Shown: one piece after another, positions 10,121 through 21,562 of the stretch
Numbering within the stretch: position 1 is the first letter of the stretch
Layout: each line of letters starts with the position of its first letter
Assembly: GCF_031202265.1 (NCBI RefSeq)
Contig: NZ_CP100604.1
Coordinates: 7,546,501-7,610,500 of the forward strand
Origin: Bradyrhizobium sp. Ash2021
GTDB lineage: Bacteria; Pseudomonadota; Alphaproteobacteria; Rhizobiales; Xanthobacteraceae
DNA length: 64,000 nucleotides
Reading direction: 5' to 3'
Notes under the pieces: model-generated
Seen by the model: only the letters and a program-made list of their open reading frames with translations
The model's database searches: none
Told to the model about the DNA's origin: nothing
Position numbers and translations under genes: made by a program

Positions 10121-10840
10121 TCACGCAATCAGACTGGATAAATGTTGACGATTTCTAAGTATAATTTGGCGCGGCCCACAAAACTGAATAGCACCCTCGT
10201 CGCGCAATTGAGAAAGCGTTCTCGAGATTGTTTCGATAGTGAGACCGAGATAATCTCCAATGTCTCTGCGGTACATTGGCAGAGCACAAACGAGATTGCT
10301 GGAAAAACGGCTGCCAATTTCGAGGAGAAAATTGGCCACGCGCTCTATCGCCTTGTTGCTCCCGAGCCGCAGTATATGGTTTCCCGCAACTTGAAGATTT
10401 CGCGCAGCCATTTTCCAAAGGGTGAAGGCAACCTGGGCGTTCGTGGCTGCCACGATTTCCAGGCTTCGACGCTTCACTCGGCGTACCGTCGTTTTGACGA
10501 TTGCTTCTGCGGTCGTGTGGAAGGCAGGGCCGAATTCCAGTCCGAAGACGTCGCCCTTTAGATGAAACGCCTCAATCTGCCGCCGTCCGTCATCCAGAAG
10601 TTTGTAGGAGCGTACAGCGCCGTTAACAACCTGATAAATGTAGTCGGAAGGCTCGGCTTCTCCGTAGATTTCCTCATCCGGTTCATAGCTAATTGCCGTC
10701 GCGAGCACACCCGACTGAGCGGCGATAAGGAAGAACAGGTCGGCGAGTGGTTGGCCCGCACCTTTCGCAGTATCGCGACCAACGCGGTGAGCGATAGCGC
10801 CGTCGATCGCCTCGGCATACAGTGTTTCAGGATGATCCAA
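10121..10840 (-). CDS. Crp/Fnr family regulator, FixK-like
   Basis: A cyclic-nucleotide-binding-fold regulator of about 239 residues with a C-terminal winged helix. The recognition region RRDIGDYLGLTIETISRTLSQLRDEG is that of FixK/FNR proteins and predicts binding to TTGA-N6-TCAA sites. It lacks the N-terminal cysteine cluster of FNR, so it should not carry an iron-sulfur cluster. One cysteine (NLVCALP) precedes the HTH, near where redox-sensitive FixK2 has one. The open frame begins at a TTG at 10840 without a strong ribosome site, so the true start is uncertain and could be internal. It is divergent from nothing and is followed by the GAF/Fis regulator. Confidence 0.85.
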   Translation of the reverse strand: MDHPETLYAEAIDGAIAHRVGRDTAKGAGQPLADLFFLIAAQSGVLATAISYEPDEEIYGEAEPSDYIYQVVNGAVRSYKLLDDGRRQIEAFHLKGDVFGLEFGPAFHTTAEAIVKTTVRRVKRRSLEIVAATNAQVAFTLWKMAARNLQVAGNHILRLGSNKAIERVANFLLEIGSRFSSNLVCALPMYRRDIGDYLGLTIETISRTLSQLRDEGAIQFCGPRQIILRNRQHLSSLIA

Positions 10841-10909
10841 TTCACTCGCCTAAGGAGTTCGTCATGTCCTCTGACCCGCAACTCGACGGCTAAAAACCAG
10901 CGAATACCG

Positions 10910-11290
10910 CTATTTCAAAGTCTGCAGATATGCGACGACGTCGGCGCGATCTTTGGCGGCCGGCAACCCCTTGAAATACATCTTCACACCGTGAAGGTCA
11001 CCTCGGGGATCGGCGAGATAAGCATCGAGTGAAGATGCAGTCCAAGCACTCTTGTTAGCTTTCATAGCGTCCGAATAGGAAAAATCCGGGATCGAGGCCG
11101 CCTGACGCCCCACGACGTTCCAGAGACTGGGCCCCACTTTGTTCACGCCGATTTCGACAGAATGGCAATTCTGACAGGTATGCGAAAATACGGCCTTGCC
11201 CGCAACCGCATCACCCGCATCGACCGCCCACGCGTTCGAAGCGGAGACCGCCAACGCCGCTACAAGCACCACGCGATTGATATTGATCAT
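10910..11290 (-). CDS. class I cytochrome c (c2-like), periplasmic
   Basis: A 126-residue monoheme cytochrome. A Sec signal (MININRVVLVAALAVSASNAWA) precedes GKAVFSHTCQNCHSVE with the CXXCH heme motif. The KVGPSLWNVVGRQAAS pattern is typical of cytochrome c2/c550. The likely sixth ligand is Met in GVKMYFKGL. The ATG at 11290 is preferred over 11299 because the AAGG ribosome site abuts the earlier codon. Placed between FixK and pqqA, it could take electrons from the PQQ dehydrogenase or feed an oxidase; the sequence does not decide this. Confidence 0.9.
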   Translation of the reverse strand: MININRVVLVAALAVSASNAWAVDAGDAVAGKAVFSHTCQNCHSVEIGVNKVGPSLWNVVGRQAASIPDFSYSDAMKANKSAWTASSLDAYLADPRGDLHGVKMYFKGLPAAKDRADVVAYLQTLK

Positions 11291-11468
11291 GTGAAACATC
11301 CTTTCCGTTATCGTCTATCAACTGCAGCAGCCTTTCGTGCAGCTACAACCGGCAAATCGACAGCCCGACCAATCGTATTGGTGGCCCGCAAAATCCCACG
11401 TGGCATTTGCTCTGGATCAAGCGTTGACGCGCACCGATTGCGCCCCTTCATCCGAAGGCTCGGAACCA

Positions 11469-11499
11469 CCCCCTGAGCTTTCAAGCTGAGCTCAGGGGG
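11469..11499. terminator. strong hairpin downstream of pqqA
   Basis: CCCCCTGAGCT / AGCTCAGGGGG form an 11-bp perfect stem with a 9-base loop, 36 bases after the pqqA stop. No T-run follows on the minus strand, so it may act as an RNA-stabilising 3' hairpin or a weak terminator. Confidence 0.6.
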
Positions 11500-11534
11500 C
11501 GGCAGCGCTTTGGTCACGACCGCTCGTTTCGCAG

Positions 11535-11615
11535 CTATTTGCGGGCCGCGCATGCGTACATGTTGATTTCCATGCCGACCGGCACTTCGACAATCTTTGG
11601 AGTCTTCCAGGACAT
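11535..11615 (-). CDS. pqqA: PQQ precursor peptide PqqA
   Basis: A 26-residue peptide (MSWKTPKIVEV, then GMEINMYACAARK). The Glu and Tyr used to build pyrroloquinoline quinone are in the diagnostic E-x3-Y spacing (E16, Y20). A GAGGAG ribosome site lies seven bases before the ATG. No pqqBCDE genes follow; downstream lie a hairpin and a cytochrome gene, so this is a lone precursor gene whose product must be matured by enzymes encoded elsewhere. The PQQ dehydrogenase at 16.5 kb is the obvious beneficiary. Confidence 0.93.
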   Translation of the reverse strand: MSWKTPKIVEVPVGMEINMYACAARK

Positions 11616-11701
11616 TTCATTCTCCTCGGGGTTTGCGGCACCATTGCCGTTTGAAGATTGCAGCATATCCACACCAAAACGCGTTTTCTTTGCGATCAAG
11701 G

Positions 11702-11725
11702 AGCCCGGCGCTTGAGCGCCGGGCT
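11702..11725. terminator. GC-rich hairpin between the Cox-type operon and pqqA
   Basis: AGCCCGGCGC / GCGCCGGGCT form a perfect 10-bp stem with a TTGA loop. It lies 83 bases after the last gene of the molybdenum hydroxylase operon and 87 bases before pqqA, so it probably separates the two units. No U-tract follows. Confidence 0.55.
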
Positions 11726-11807
11726 TGAGTTGAGAGACGCCGCATGCAGGGCATCTCACTATCCGGCGGGAGAGGCCGGAATTCTCCATATCCAGCGCCT
11801 GGCCGCG

Positions 11808-12608
11808 TCATTTCGACTCGACCACCGCGCGTTGCGCCATGACCTTGATCAGGTTGGCGCGATAGTCTGCAGAGCCGTGGATGTCGCTCATCAGGCCATC
11901 GGCGACAATCTTGATGCCGTCGAGCGCGCTGGCGGACCAGTTCGCCTTGAGCGCCGCCTCGATCGCCGCCACCCGCATCACGCCGGTTTGCGAGGCGCCG
12001 GTCGCGGTCGCCCTGACGTCGCCCGCCCTGGTCCTGGCCACGAACACCCCGGTCAAGGCGAAGCGCGAGGCCGGATGCGGGAATTTGGAATATCCCGCCT
12101 TGGCCGCAACCGGGAACGACACGGTGGTGATGATCTCGCCCTCTTCGAGCGCGGTCGCAAACAAACCCTGGAAGAAATCATCCGCCGATATCGAGCGCTT
12201 GTTGGTCTTCACCGTCGCGCCAAGCGCCAGCACGGCCGCCGGATAGTCGGCCGCGGGATCGTTGTTGGCGATCGAGCCGCCGATGGTGCCGCGGTGGCGC
12301 ACGGCGGGATCGCCGATCAGCGAAGCGAGATGGGCGAGCGCGGGGATCGCCTTCTGCACGGCCGCGCTTTGGGCGACGTCATAATGGGTCGTCGCCGCTT
12401 TGATGGTCACCGTATCGGCGCTCGCCTCGATGCCGATCAGCCCAGGAATCCGGGCCAGATCGATCACGTCGGATGGCGAAGCAAGCCGCTGCTTCATGAC
12501 GGCAAGCAGCGTGTGGCCGCCGGCAAGATATTTCGACTCCGATCCCTTGGCGAACAGCGCCGTGGCTTCGTCGACGCTAGTGGCGCGATGATAAGTAGTT
12601 TCGTACAT
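11808..12608 (-). CDS. CoxM-like FAD-binding subunit of a molybdenum hydroxylase
   Basis: A 266-residue flavoprotein subunit that passes electrons from the molybdenum centre via the iron-sulfur subunit to an acceptor. FAD contacts AGGHTL and GGSIANNDPAADY-like loops are visible (AGGHTLLAVMKQR near residue 33, RGTIGGSIANNDP near 105). The start at 12608 follows a GGAG site; the longer frame overlaps coxL and is rejected. It is the third gene of the S-L-M operon, and its substrate is not identifiable from sequence. Confidence 0.92.
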   Translation of the reverse strand: MYETTYHRATSVDEATALFAKGSESKYLAGGHTLLAVMKQRLASPSDVIDLARIPGLIGIEASADTVTIKAATTHYDVAQSAAVQKAIPALAHLASLIGDPAVRHRGTIGGSIANNDPAADYPAAVLALGATVKTNKRSISADDFFQGLFATALEEGEIITTVSFPVAAKAGYSKFPHPASRFALTGVFVARTRAGDVRATATGASQTGVMRVAAIEAALKANWSASALDGIKIVADGLMSDIHGSADYRANLIKVMAQRAVVESK

Positions 12609-12679
12609 GATTGTGCTCCAATCTGTTTGTTGCGCGAAGCCCGGTCGCAAAACCGGTGCCCACTTTTGCGGGCTGCGCG

Positions 12680-15019
<2,340 letters not shown>

Positions 15020-15118
15020 CGGATTTCTCCTTGTCGGGCCGCATCATCAGCGCAATCTTGAAGGCGCTTTCGCGGCCGGTCATCATGAATTCTGAAGCTC
15101 TTTCCTGCGGGCCGCGGG

Positions 15119-15604
<486 letters not shown>

Positions 15605-15838
15605 TCCAAAACCTCCCCAAGTCCTTATTGATCTAAAAGCAAATAAGAACATGACGGGGCGATTTTGTAACCGCGATCTTGGTAGTAGGCGCATTTCCTC
15701 CTAACGGCACGATTCATCTGGGCTATTTCGTTGCCGACCACTCCTCCGCGCCTAGTACTTCATGAGGATTGATCAATGGGGAGAACGACCTAACGTTTGC
15801 CGACAACGCGCTTAACAACAGACCCGGGAGTTCACGCC

Positions 15839-16285
15839 ATGCAGATGATCGACAGTCAGCGCATTCCGGCATCCCGCGAAGCTGTTTGGACCGCGCTCAA
15901 TGATCCCTTGGTGCTTCAACGCTGCATTCCCGGTTGTCAATCGCTGGAGAAGACGACGCCAACGGAATTGACCGCCACCATTGTGATCAAGATCGGCCCG
16001 GTCCGAGCAACGTTCGGCGGCAAGGTCACTCTATCGGATCTGGATCCACCGAATAGCTACCGCATCTCCGGAGAAGGTTCCGGAGGGGTCGCAGGCTTTG
16101 CGAAGGGTGGCGCCAGCGTGCGGCTGGAACAAGAAGCACCGGAGGTAACAATCCTGCATTATCAAGTAGACGCCCAGATTGGCGGCAAGCTCGCACAGCT
16201 TGGCTCCCGCCTCATCGACGCGACATCCAGGAAGCTGGCTGCTGCTTTTTTCGAAAATCTGGCGACTGTTATCGCACCCGCCTAG
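15839..16285 (+). CDS. CoxG-like SRPBCC protein
   Basis: A 148-residue START/SRPBCC-fold protein of the carbon-monoxide dehydrogenase G group (opening with IPASREAVWTALNDP, then LQRCIPGC and GPVRATFGGKVTLSD). CoxG relatives help recruit or mature molybdenum hydroxylases at the membrane. It is divergent from the S-L-M operon, with 234 bp between starts, which fits a shared promoter region. The start at 15839 follows GGGAG. No C-terminal membrane anchor is visible, unlike full CoxG. Confidence 0.85.
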   Translation: MQMIDSQRIPASREAVWTALNDPLVLQRCIPGCQSLEKTTPTELTATIVIKIGPVRATFGGKVTLSDLDPPNSYRISGEGSGGVAGFAKGGASVRLEQEAPEVTILHYQVDAQIGGKLAQLGSRLIDATSRKLAAAFFENLATVIAPA

Positions 16286-16524
16286 TGAAGCGAATGGATG
16301 AACTGTTCGGAAACTGAAATCAGGCGATGCGTTTGATCGCTGGCGAGAATGGTTCCCGGTCCCGACGTGGACTACTACCTTCCGCCTATACTACGCACGA
16401 ATTTCCAATGATGTAATTCTGTACTGAGATCGCACAGGGCGTGTGCTCTCGGTGCTCATTAGAAGCACCCCCGCGAATCGGGCTCACGGGCCGAGCGCGG
16501 CGAAACATGATTCGGAGGATACAG

Positions 16525-18240
16525 ATGACGTCAAGGAGCAGAGGATTCTTGGCCGGCGTTTCTATGGTCGCCGGTCTCGTTGGCGCAACAGTCGGTGCGC
16601 ACGCCAATGACTCGATCATCAAGGCCGCGTCCGACGCCAATCAATGGGCTGTCGCCGGACACGATTACGGCAATACGCGTTTCAGTCCTCTCAAGCAGAT
16701 CAACACTGAAAACGCCGGTAAGCTGTCGCTGGCCTATTCGTTCTCGCTCGCTTCCCTGCGATCGAACGAATCTTCGCCACTGGTCATCGGCGACACGCTG
16801 TACGTGTCGACATCGTGGGGACCGAAATACGTCTATGCGCTCGATGCCGCGACTGGCGCCCGCAAATGGACCTATGAGCCGGAGATTCCGGACGATGTAC
16901 TGCAATACGCCTGCTGCGACGTGAACAGTCGCGGAGTTACCTACGCTGACGGAAAACTCTTCGTCGGTCGCCTTGACGGAAAGCTGTCAGCGGTCGACGC
17001 CAATACGGGCAAAGAACTCTGGACAACCAAGGTTGTCGACTACAAGCAGGGCTCCGTCATCACGTCACCTCCACTCGTTGTGCGAGACAAGGTCATTACC
17101 GGATTCGGTGGCGGCGAATACGGCGCGAGGGGCTCGCTACAGGCCTATGACATCGCCACCGGAAAACAGGTTTGGCAGACCTTCACGGTACCCGCACCCG
17201 GCGAACCCGGCAGCGATACCTGGAAGGGCGACACCGGCCTCAAGGGCGGCGGTGTGGCGTGGCTCGTGGGTTCGTATGATCCCAAATCCGACACGGTCTA
17301 CTGGGGCACGAGCAATCCGGGACCGTGGAACACCGGCGTTCGCTCCAGCGGCGACGGCAATTTCGGCAAGCTGACCAATCTGTACACGGCTTCCACGCTC
17401 GCGCTCGACCCCAACACCGGCAAGATCAAGTGGCACATTCAGCAAACCCCCGCCGACGCATGGGACTACGATGGCGTGAACGAACTCGTTCTCGCCAACC
17501 TGAAAATCGGCGGAAATGACGTACCCGCACTGTTGAAGGCAGACCGCAACGGCTTCTTCTACGTGGCTAACCGGGAGAGCGGAAAGGTGATTTCGGCCGA
17601 GAAATATATCTTTTCCAATTGGGCCAAGAAGTGGGACATCAACACGATGCGCGCCGAAGAGGATCCCGACAAGCGTCCGGGACCGGGTCATCCGGCAAAG
17701 GACATTTGTCCGAACCTGATCGGCGGCAAGAACTGGCAGCCGATGTCGTTTAATCCGCAGACGGGGCTGGTCTACATTCCGACCAACAACGTCTGCATGG
17801 ATTGGTCGGTCGGCGATGTCGCCTACAAGCGCGGCACCTTCTATCTCGGCGCCGAGTTCCCGACCAAGCCAGGCCCGGGCGGCTTCCTCGGGGAACTCGT
17901 CGCTTGGGACCCGGTGAACAGCAAGAAAGTCTGGTCGATCAAGCAAGACCTGCCGTTCAACGGCGGAACGCTGACGACGGCAGGCAACCTCGTGTTCTAC
18001 GGCGATCTGCACGGCGACTTCCATGCGGTCAACGCCAAGGACGGCACGGTTCTCTGGAAGAAGAATCTGGGCTCTGGCATTGGTGCTGGCCCGATCACTT
18101 ACTCGGTCAATGGCAAGCAGTATGTCGCCGTTGTGGTGGGGCGTACTGCGTCCATTCCGGCATTCCTGGGAGAGATCGGAAAGCAAATGACCGCCGCGGC
18201 ACCTGAAGGCGGCGCATTGTTCGTGTTCGCAGTTCAATAA
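16525..18240 (+). CDS. PQQ-dependent alcohol dehydrogenase, lanthanide-type signature
   Basis: A periplasmic quinoprotein of 571 residues that oxidises alcohols. A Sec signal ends near AHAND. The vicinal disulfide CC is at 130-131, and PQQ-enzyme tryptophan-docking repeats recur. Probable metal ligands are Glu198 (GGGEYG) and Asn264 (GTSNPGPWN). The catalytic segment is WDYDG, with Asp314 and an additional Asp316; this second aspartate marks lanthanide-dependent XoxF/ExaF/PedH enzymes, whereas calcium MxaF enzymes have Ala there. The start at 16525 follows GGAGGATACAG. No cytochrome or mxaI gene adjoins; the next gene is a binding-protein-cytochrome fusion 25 bp on. Whether methanol or longer alcohols are preferred cannot be told. 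Confidence 0.93.
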   Translation: MTSRSRGFLAGVSMVAGLVGATVGAHANDSIIKAASDANQWAVAGHDYGNTRFSPLKQINTENAGKLSLAYSFSLASLRSNESSPLVIGDTLYVSTSWGPKYVYALDAATGARKWTYEPEIPDDVLQYACCDVNSRGVTYADGKLFVGRLDGKLSAVDANTGKELWTTKVVDYKQGSVITSPPLVVRDKVITGFGGGEYGARGSLQAYDIATGKQVWQTFTVPAPGEPGSDTWKGDTGLKGGGVAWLVGSYDPKSDTVYWGTSNPGPWNTGVRSSGDGNFGKLTNLYTASTLALDPNTGKIKWHIQQTPADAWDYDGVNELVLANLKIGGNDVPALLKADRNGFFYVANRESGKVISAEKYIFSNWAKKWDINTMRAEEDPDKRPGPGHPAKDICPNLIGGKNWQPMSFNPQTGLVYIPTNNVCMDWSVGDVAYKRGTFYLGAEFPTKPGPGGFLGELVAWDPVNSKKVWSIKQDLPFNGGTLTTAGNLVFYGDLHGDFHAVNAKDGTVLWKKNLGSGIGAGPITYSVNGKQYVAVVVGRTASIPAFLGEIGKQMTAAAPEGGALFVFAVQ

Positions 18241-18265
18241 AGAGGCCAAGAAGAGGGAGTTCGGG

Positions 18266-19438
18266 ATGCCTGCAACCCATTTGGACAAACGCACAACGTC
18301 TCGCACTACTTGGACCCACGCGAGCATCCCGACTCTCGCCGTCATTCTGTCACTTGCGGCACCGGCCTTTCGGGCCGGTGCCGACGAAATCAAACCCCTT
18401 CGGCTTTGCGCCGACCCCACCAATCTTCCATTTTCCAGCGACAATGCGTCGATGCCGGGCTTCTATCTTGAGCTTGGGCAGGCGCTGGGTAAGGCGCTCG
18501 GCCGCCCCGTCGCCTATAATTGGTACAAATCCTATTTCGGTAAACGTACCGTGCGCGTTACCCTGCTTGGCAAGCAATGCGACGCCATGATCGGTCTACC
18601 ATTGAGTGAAGACTTTATGGGACCAGCCGTCATTTTCTCGAAGCCGTTGATTACCGAAGCCTATGTTCTGGTGAGCGCAAAGGACGGCAAGGTCAGCAGC
18701 ATTGACGACCTCAAGGGAAAACGCGTGGCTGTCCAGTTCCTGTCGACGCCGCAGAACCTGCTTGCGCAGTTGGACGAGATCGAAAAAGTGACGGTGCTTA
18801 GCCCCGAAGAGGGAATGAAGGTTCTCGACCAGGGTAAGGCTGACGTCGCCTTTATCTGGGGACCGGTCGCCGGCTGGCTCAACAAGACAGAATACGGCGA
18901 TCGCTACGCTATCCAGAGCACGGAAGGACTCGGTCTGTCGTGGATCAGCGCGGTAGGGTTCGCAAAAACATCAATTGAACTACGCGATCAGGTTGATGCC
19001 GCTCTGCCAAGCCTCGAAACGACCATCGCCGGTCTGATCGCCAAGTACGGATTTCCGACTGACCGGCCCGTCAAATTCAACGCGGCACCTACAGCAACGA
19101 AACATGCGTTCCTGCCGGCTTCCCAGGCACTGCCGATCGTCTTGGCTCAACTGACTACGGTTGCAGCCGCTACGCCCGAGGCCGTAAGCGCCGGCCGCGA
19201 GGTTTTCAATGGCACCTGCGCGCACTGCCACGGGCCGGATGCCGTCCAGAGCGAACGCCGTATCGACCTCCGCTTGCTAAACCGACGCTACGGTGACGAC
19301 ATGCGCGAGACCTACTGGAAAACAGTTCACGAAGGACGTCCTTCAAAGGGAATGCCTGCCTGGAACGAGGTGTTCACCGATGAGCAGCTTGACAATGTGT
19401 ATGCGTACCTGCTGACCCTGCAAACGCCGTCGAACTGA
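18266..19438 (+). CDS. XoxJ/MxaJ-like periplasmic binding protein fused to cytochrome c
   Basis: A 390-residue exported protein with two parts. Residues 40-270 are a solute-binding-protein fold of the type associated with quinoprotein dehydrogenases (LRLCADPTNLPFSS, FLSTPQN, GKADVAFIWGP). Residues 305-388 form a monoheme cytochrome c: CAHCH at 318-322 and the likely axial Met in KGMPAW near 363. In methylotrophs these functions are separate proteins, XoxJ (activation) and XoxG (electron acceptor). Here they are one reading frame with no frameshift signs. It begins 25 bp after the dehydrogenase with a GAGGGAG site, so the two are co-transcribed. Confidence 0.9.
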   Translation: MPATHLDKRTTSRTTWTHASIPTLAVILSLAAPAFRAGADEIKPLRLCADPTNLPFSSDNASMPGFYLELGQALGKALGRPVAYNWYKSYFGKRTVRVTLLGKQCDAMIGLPLSEDFMGPAVIFSKPLITEAYVLVSAKDGKVSSIDDLKGKRVAVQFLSTPQNLLAQLDEIEKVTVLSPEEGMKVLDQGKADVAFIWGPVAGWLNKTEYGDRYAIQSTEGLGLSWISAVGFAKTSIELRDQVDAALPSLETTIAGLIAKYGFPTDRPVKFNAAPTATKHAFLPASQALPIVLAQLTTVAAATPEAVSAGREVFNGTCAHCHGPDAVQSERRIDLRLLNRRYGDDMRETYWKTVHEGRPSKGMPAWNEVFTDEQLDNVYAYLLTLQTPSN

Positions 19439-19540
19439 TCTCGGCCAGGCATCCCTTGAGATCGACTCTTAAGGATTTTCGGGGCACATTCCGGCGGGAT
19501 ATGCCATCGGCCGATCCGGTCGTTTGCGTCGGAGCAGCAA

Positions 19541-20209
19541 ATGGTCAGCTTCTTGATTATCGACGATCATCCGCTGTTTCGCGAGGCGCTTGGCAATGCT
19601 GTCCGCATGACTCATCCGGATGCCCAGATTTTCGAGGCAATGTCGATCGAACGCGCGCTTCAGGTTCTTTCGGTGAATGCGGGAATAGACCTCGCCCTGC
19701 TCGACTTGTCGTTGCCCGACGCGACTGGTTTTTCCGGCTTTCTGCGACTGCGCGAAAACTATCCCAGATTGCCGGTCGCGATCGTTTCGAATGATGAAGA
19801 CAGGCAGGTGATCCGCGAAGCCCTTACGCTCGGCGCCGCCGGTTATCTGCCCAAATCAACATCGAAGAGCGAGCTTGCCCTCGCGATCGAGCTTGTCTTA
19901 AGCGGGTCCGTCGCAGTGCCCAAGGGGTTCGCACCATCGAGTGGCGTAACCGATACCAATGCCACCGAAGCACTGCGCATGCGGCTGCAAGAGCTGACGC
20001 CGCAGCAGCTTCGCGTCCTGGGGCTGATCCGGGGTGGCCTTCAGAACAAACAAATCGCAACCGAGCTCAAGCTCGCTGAATCAACTGTCAAGGCGCACGT
20101 CACGGAGATCCTGCGCAAGCTCAAGCTGTTTAGCCGAAACAAAGCCATCATTGAACTTGGCAGACTCAATTTGCCGGTCGCGAAGAATCGTTCGAAGCTC
20201 AAGGCCTAA
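19541..20209 (+). CDS. NarL/LuxR-type response regulator
   Basis: A 222-residue two-component regulator. The receiver domain has the acidic pair in IIDDHPLFRE, the phospho-acceptor in LLDLSLPD and the late Lys in PKSTSK. The LuxR-type HTH is LTPQQLRVLGLIRGGLQNKQIATEL. It resembles the second regulator at 20687 and the AgmR/EraR/ExaE proteins that control PQQ-dependent alcohol oxidation in pseudomonads. It follows the XoxF-fusion pair by 100 bp on the same strand. The ATG at 19541 has GGAG seven bases upstream. Confidence 0.93.
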   Translation: MVSFLIIDDHPLFREALGNAVRMTHPDAQIFEAMSIERALQVLSVNAGIDLALLDLSLPDATGFSGFLRLRENYPRLPVAIVSNDEDRQVIREALTLGAAGYLPKSTSKSELALAIELVLSGSVAVPKGFAPSSGVTDTNATEALRMRLQELTPQQLRVLGLIRGGLQNKQIATELKLAESTVKAHVTEILRKLKLFSRNKAIIELGRLNLPVAKNRSKLKA

Positions 20210-20686
20210 GTTTCTGCCGGCAGCATCACGCGGCCAGGCTCCCGTTGCTCGTCAGAACATCGACGAGCCATATTTTGGTCTTGGATGGCGCGGCGTGAAG
20301 ATAGCCTGTCCTGCCCCAGAGGATCCAGCCGGAGACCGTCCCGGGATCTCCCACCGGCTGGCAAAATCCACTCAAACGTTGCTTCAGGGCGCTCTTTAGC
20401 CGGGTTTTCCGGGAAGTTCCCCAGCAATGATCGTACTGCGCAGCAGTCCTTCTCGCGGAGTATTGTCCCGGCAACGGCAGATTCTCCCTGTTCCCGGGCT
20501 TGACCTTGATCAAAAAGGTCCCCCCGAAGAGGACTACCCTACAGAAAAATTGCCAGCCCCCAATAGCCGGCGCTTTGCGGCTCCATCTGGCACGATGGCA
20601 GAAAAATGCTTGAAGTTCCGTTGCGGACCGCGAGACTCGGCAATGTAACGTTGCCAGGAATTCATCCTAGGGAGAGATGAACAGCG
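20210..20686. other. 477-bp intergenic region between the two response regulator genes
   Basis: No frame here has convincing protein character; the minus-strand frames at 20206-20513 match nothing I recognise. The region holds one FNR/FixK-like box at 20500-20513 and the ribosome site of the second regulator. Confidence 0.5.
20500..20513. promoter_or_regulatory. possible FNR/FixK box
   Basis: TTGACCTTGATCAA fits TTGA-N6-TCAA but lies 174 bp before the nearest start (20687), farther than the other boxes in the window. It may act with a distant promoter or be fortuitous. Confidence 0.4.
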
Positions 20687-21562
20687 ATGCTGGGACAACG
20701 TCTACCGCATTCGGAACCACGGCGGAGGGATGATCGGGGCCCGACCCGTTTTCTGATCGTCGAGGATCATCCGCTATTTCGCGAGGCGCTGGAGGGCGCC
20801 GTTTGCCTCGCGAGCGCCGAAGCTGAAATCCTTCAGGCGACATCGGTCGACGGGGCGCTCGACGTACTTTCTTCCGCTGACCAAGTAGATCTCATTCTGC
20901 TGGATCTATCGATGCCCGGTACGAGCGGACTTTCGGGGTTGATTCAGATCCGTAACTCCTTCCCCAAAACTCCCATTGTCGTCATTTCGGTCCACGAACA
21001 TCCGCAGATCGTCAACAGTGTCTTGTCGCTCGGCGTATCCGCCTACATTCCGAAATCAATATCGAAGCGGGAGCTGGCGCACTCCATCAACGAGGTCCTG
21101 CGAGGGTCGATTTATCTGCCCAAGTGTATTCAGAAAGCAACCAAAGGCAGACAGACGAAATCGGATATTCGTGAGCTTTTACAACGCATTCGCGACCTCA
21201 CCCCGCAGCAACTACGTGTTCTGGATATGTTGAGGGGCGGACTGCAGAACAAGCAAATCGCCTACCAGCTGGGAATCTGCGAGACAACCGTAAAGGTGCA
21301 TGTGTCGGAGGTACTGCGAAAGCTCAAGGTGCCAAGCCGCTCCAAGGCGATCATCGAGGTCTCGAAGATCGACTTCATCAACCTAACCGGCGGGCCTGCG
21401 GTCAAGAATCAGGAAAGCGGCCAGATGAATGTGACCGGCACAAGGACAGCCTTGCCTGCAGGCGATCCGCCAATCGGACGTTATTCTGTCGGCAATAAGA
21501 ACGACAAAAGCGAGCGCAATTCGGCCGGCCGAACCGGCTTCTTTAGAAGCTCGAGACCGTAG
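20687..21562 (+). CDS. NarL/LuxR-type response regulator with C-terminal extension
   Basis: A 291-residue response regulator paralogous to the one at 19541. The receiver (IVEDHPLFRE, LLDLSMPG, PKSISK) and HTH (LTPQQLRVLDMLRGGLQNKQIAYQLG) are intact. About 50 extra residues after the HTH are polar and not family-like. This tail runs 82 bp into the convergent histidine kinase gene, so the 3' ends overlap on opposite strands. The start at 20687 has GGGAGAG upstream. It probably receives phosphate from the adjacent kinase and controls alcohol-oxidation genes. Confidence 0.9.
   Translation: MLGQRLPHSEPRRRDDRGPTRFLIVEDHPLFREALEGAVCLASAEAEILQATSVDGALDVLSSADQVDLILLDLSMPGTSGLSGLIQIRNSFPKTPIVVISVHEHPQIVNSVLSLGVSAYIPKSISKRELAHSINEVLRGSIYLPKCIQKATKGRQTKSDIRELLQRIRDLTPQQLRVLDMLRGGLQNKQIAYQLGICETTVKVHVSEVLRKLKVPSRSKAIIEVSKIDFINLTGGPAVKNQESGQMNVTGTRTALPAGDPPIGRYSVGNKNDKSERNSAGRTGFFRSSRP

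Noticed and set aside
15766..15775. TTGATCAA-like site near 15767 as an FNR box
   Set aside because: The half-sites are fused with no 4-base spacer, so it does not fit TTGA-N6-TCAA.
17137..18444. 435-codon minus-strand frame
   Set aside because: Antisense to the PQQ dehydrogenase, which has complete motifs, signal peptide and ribosome site.
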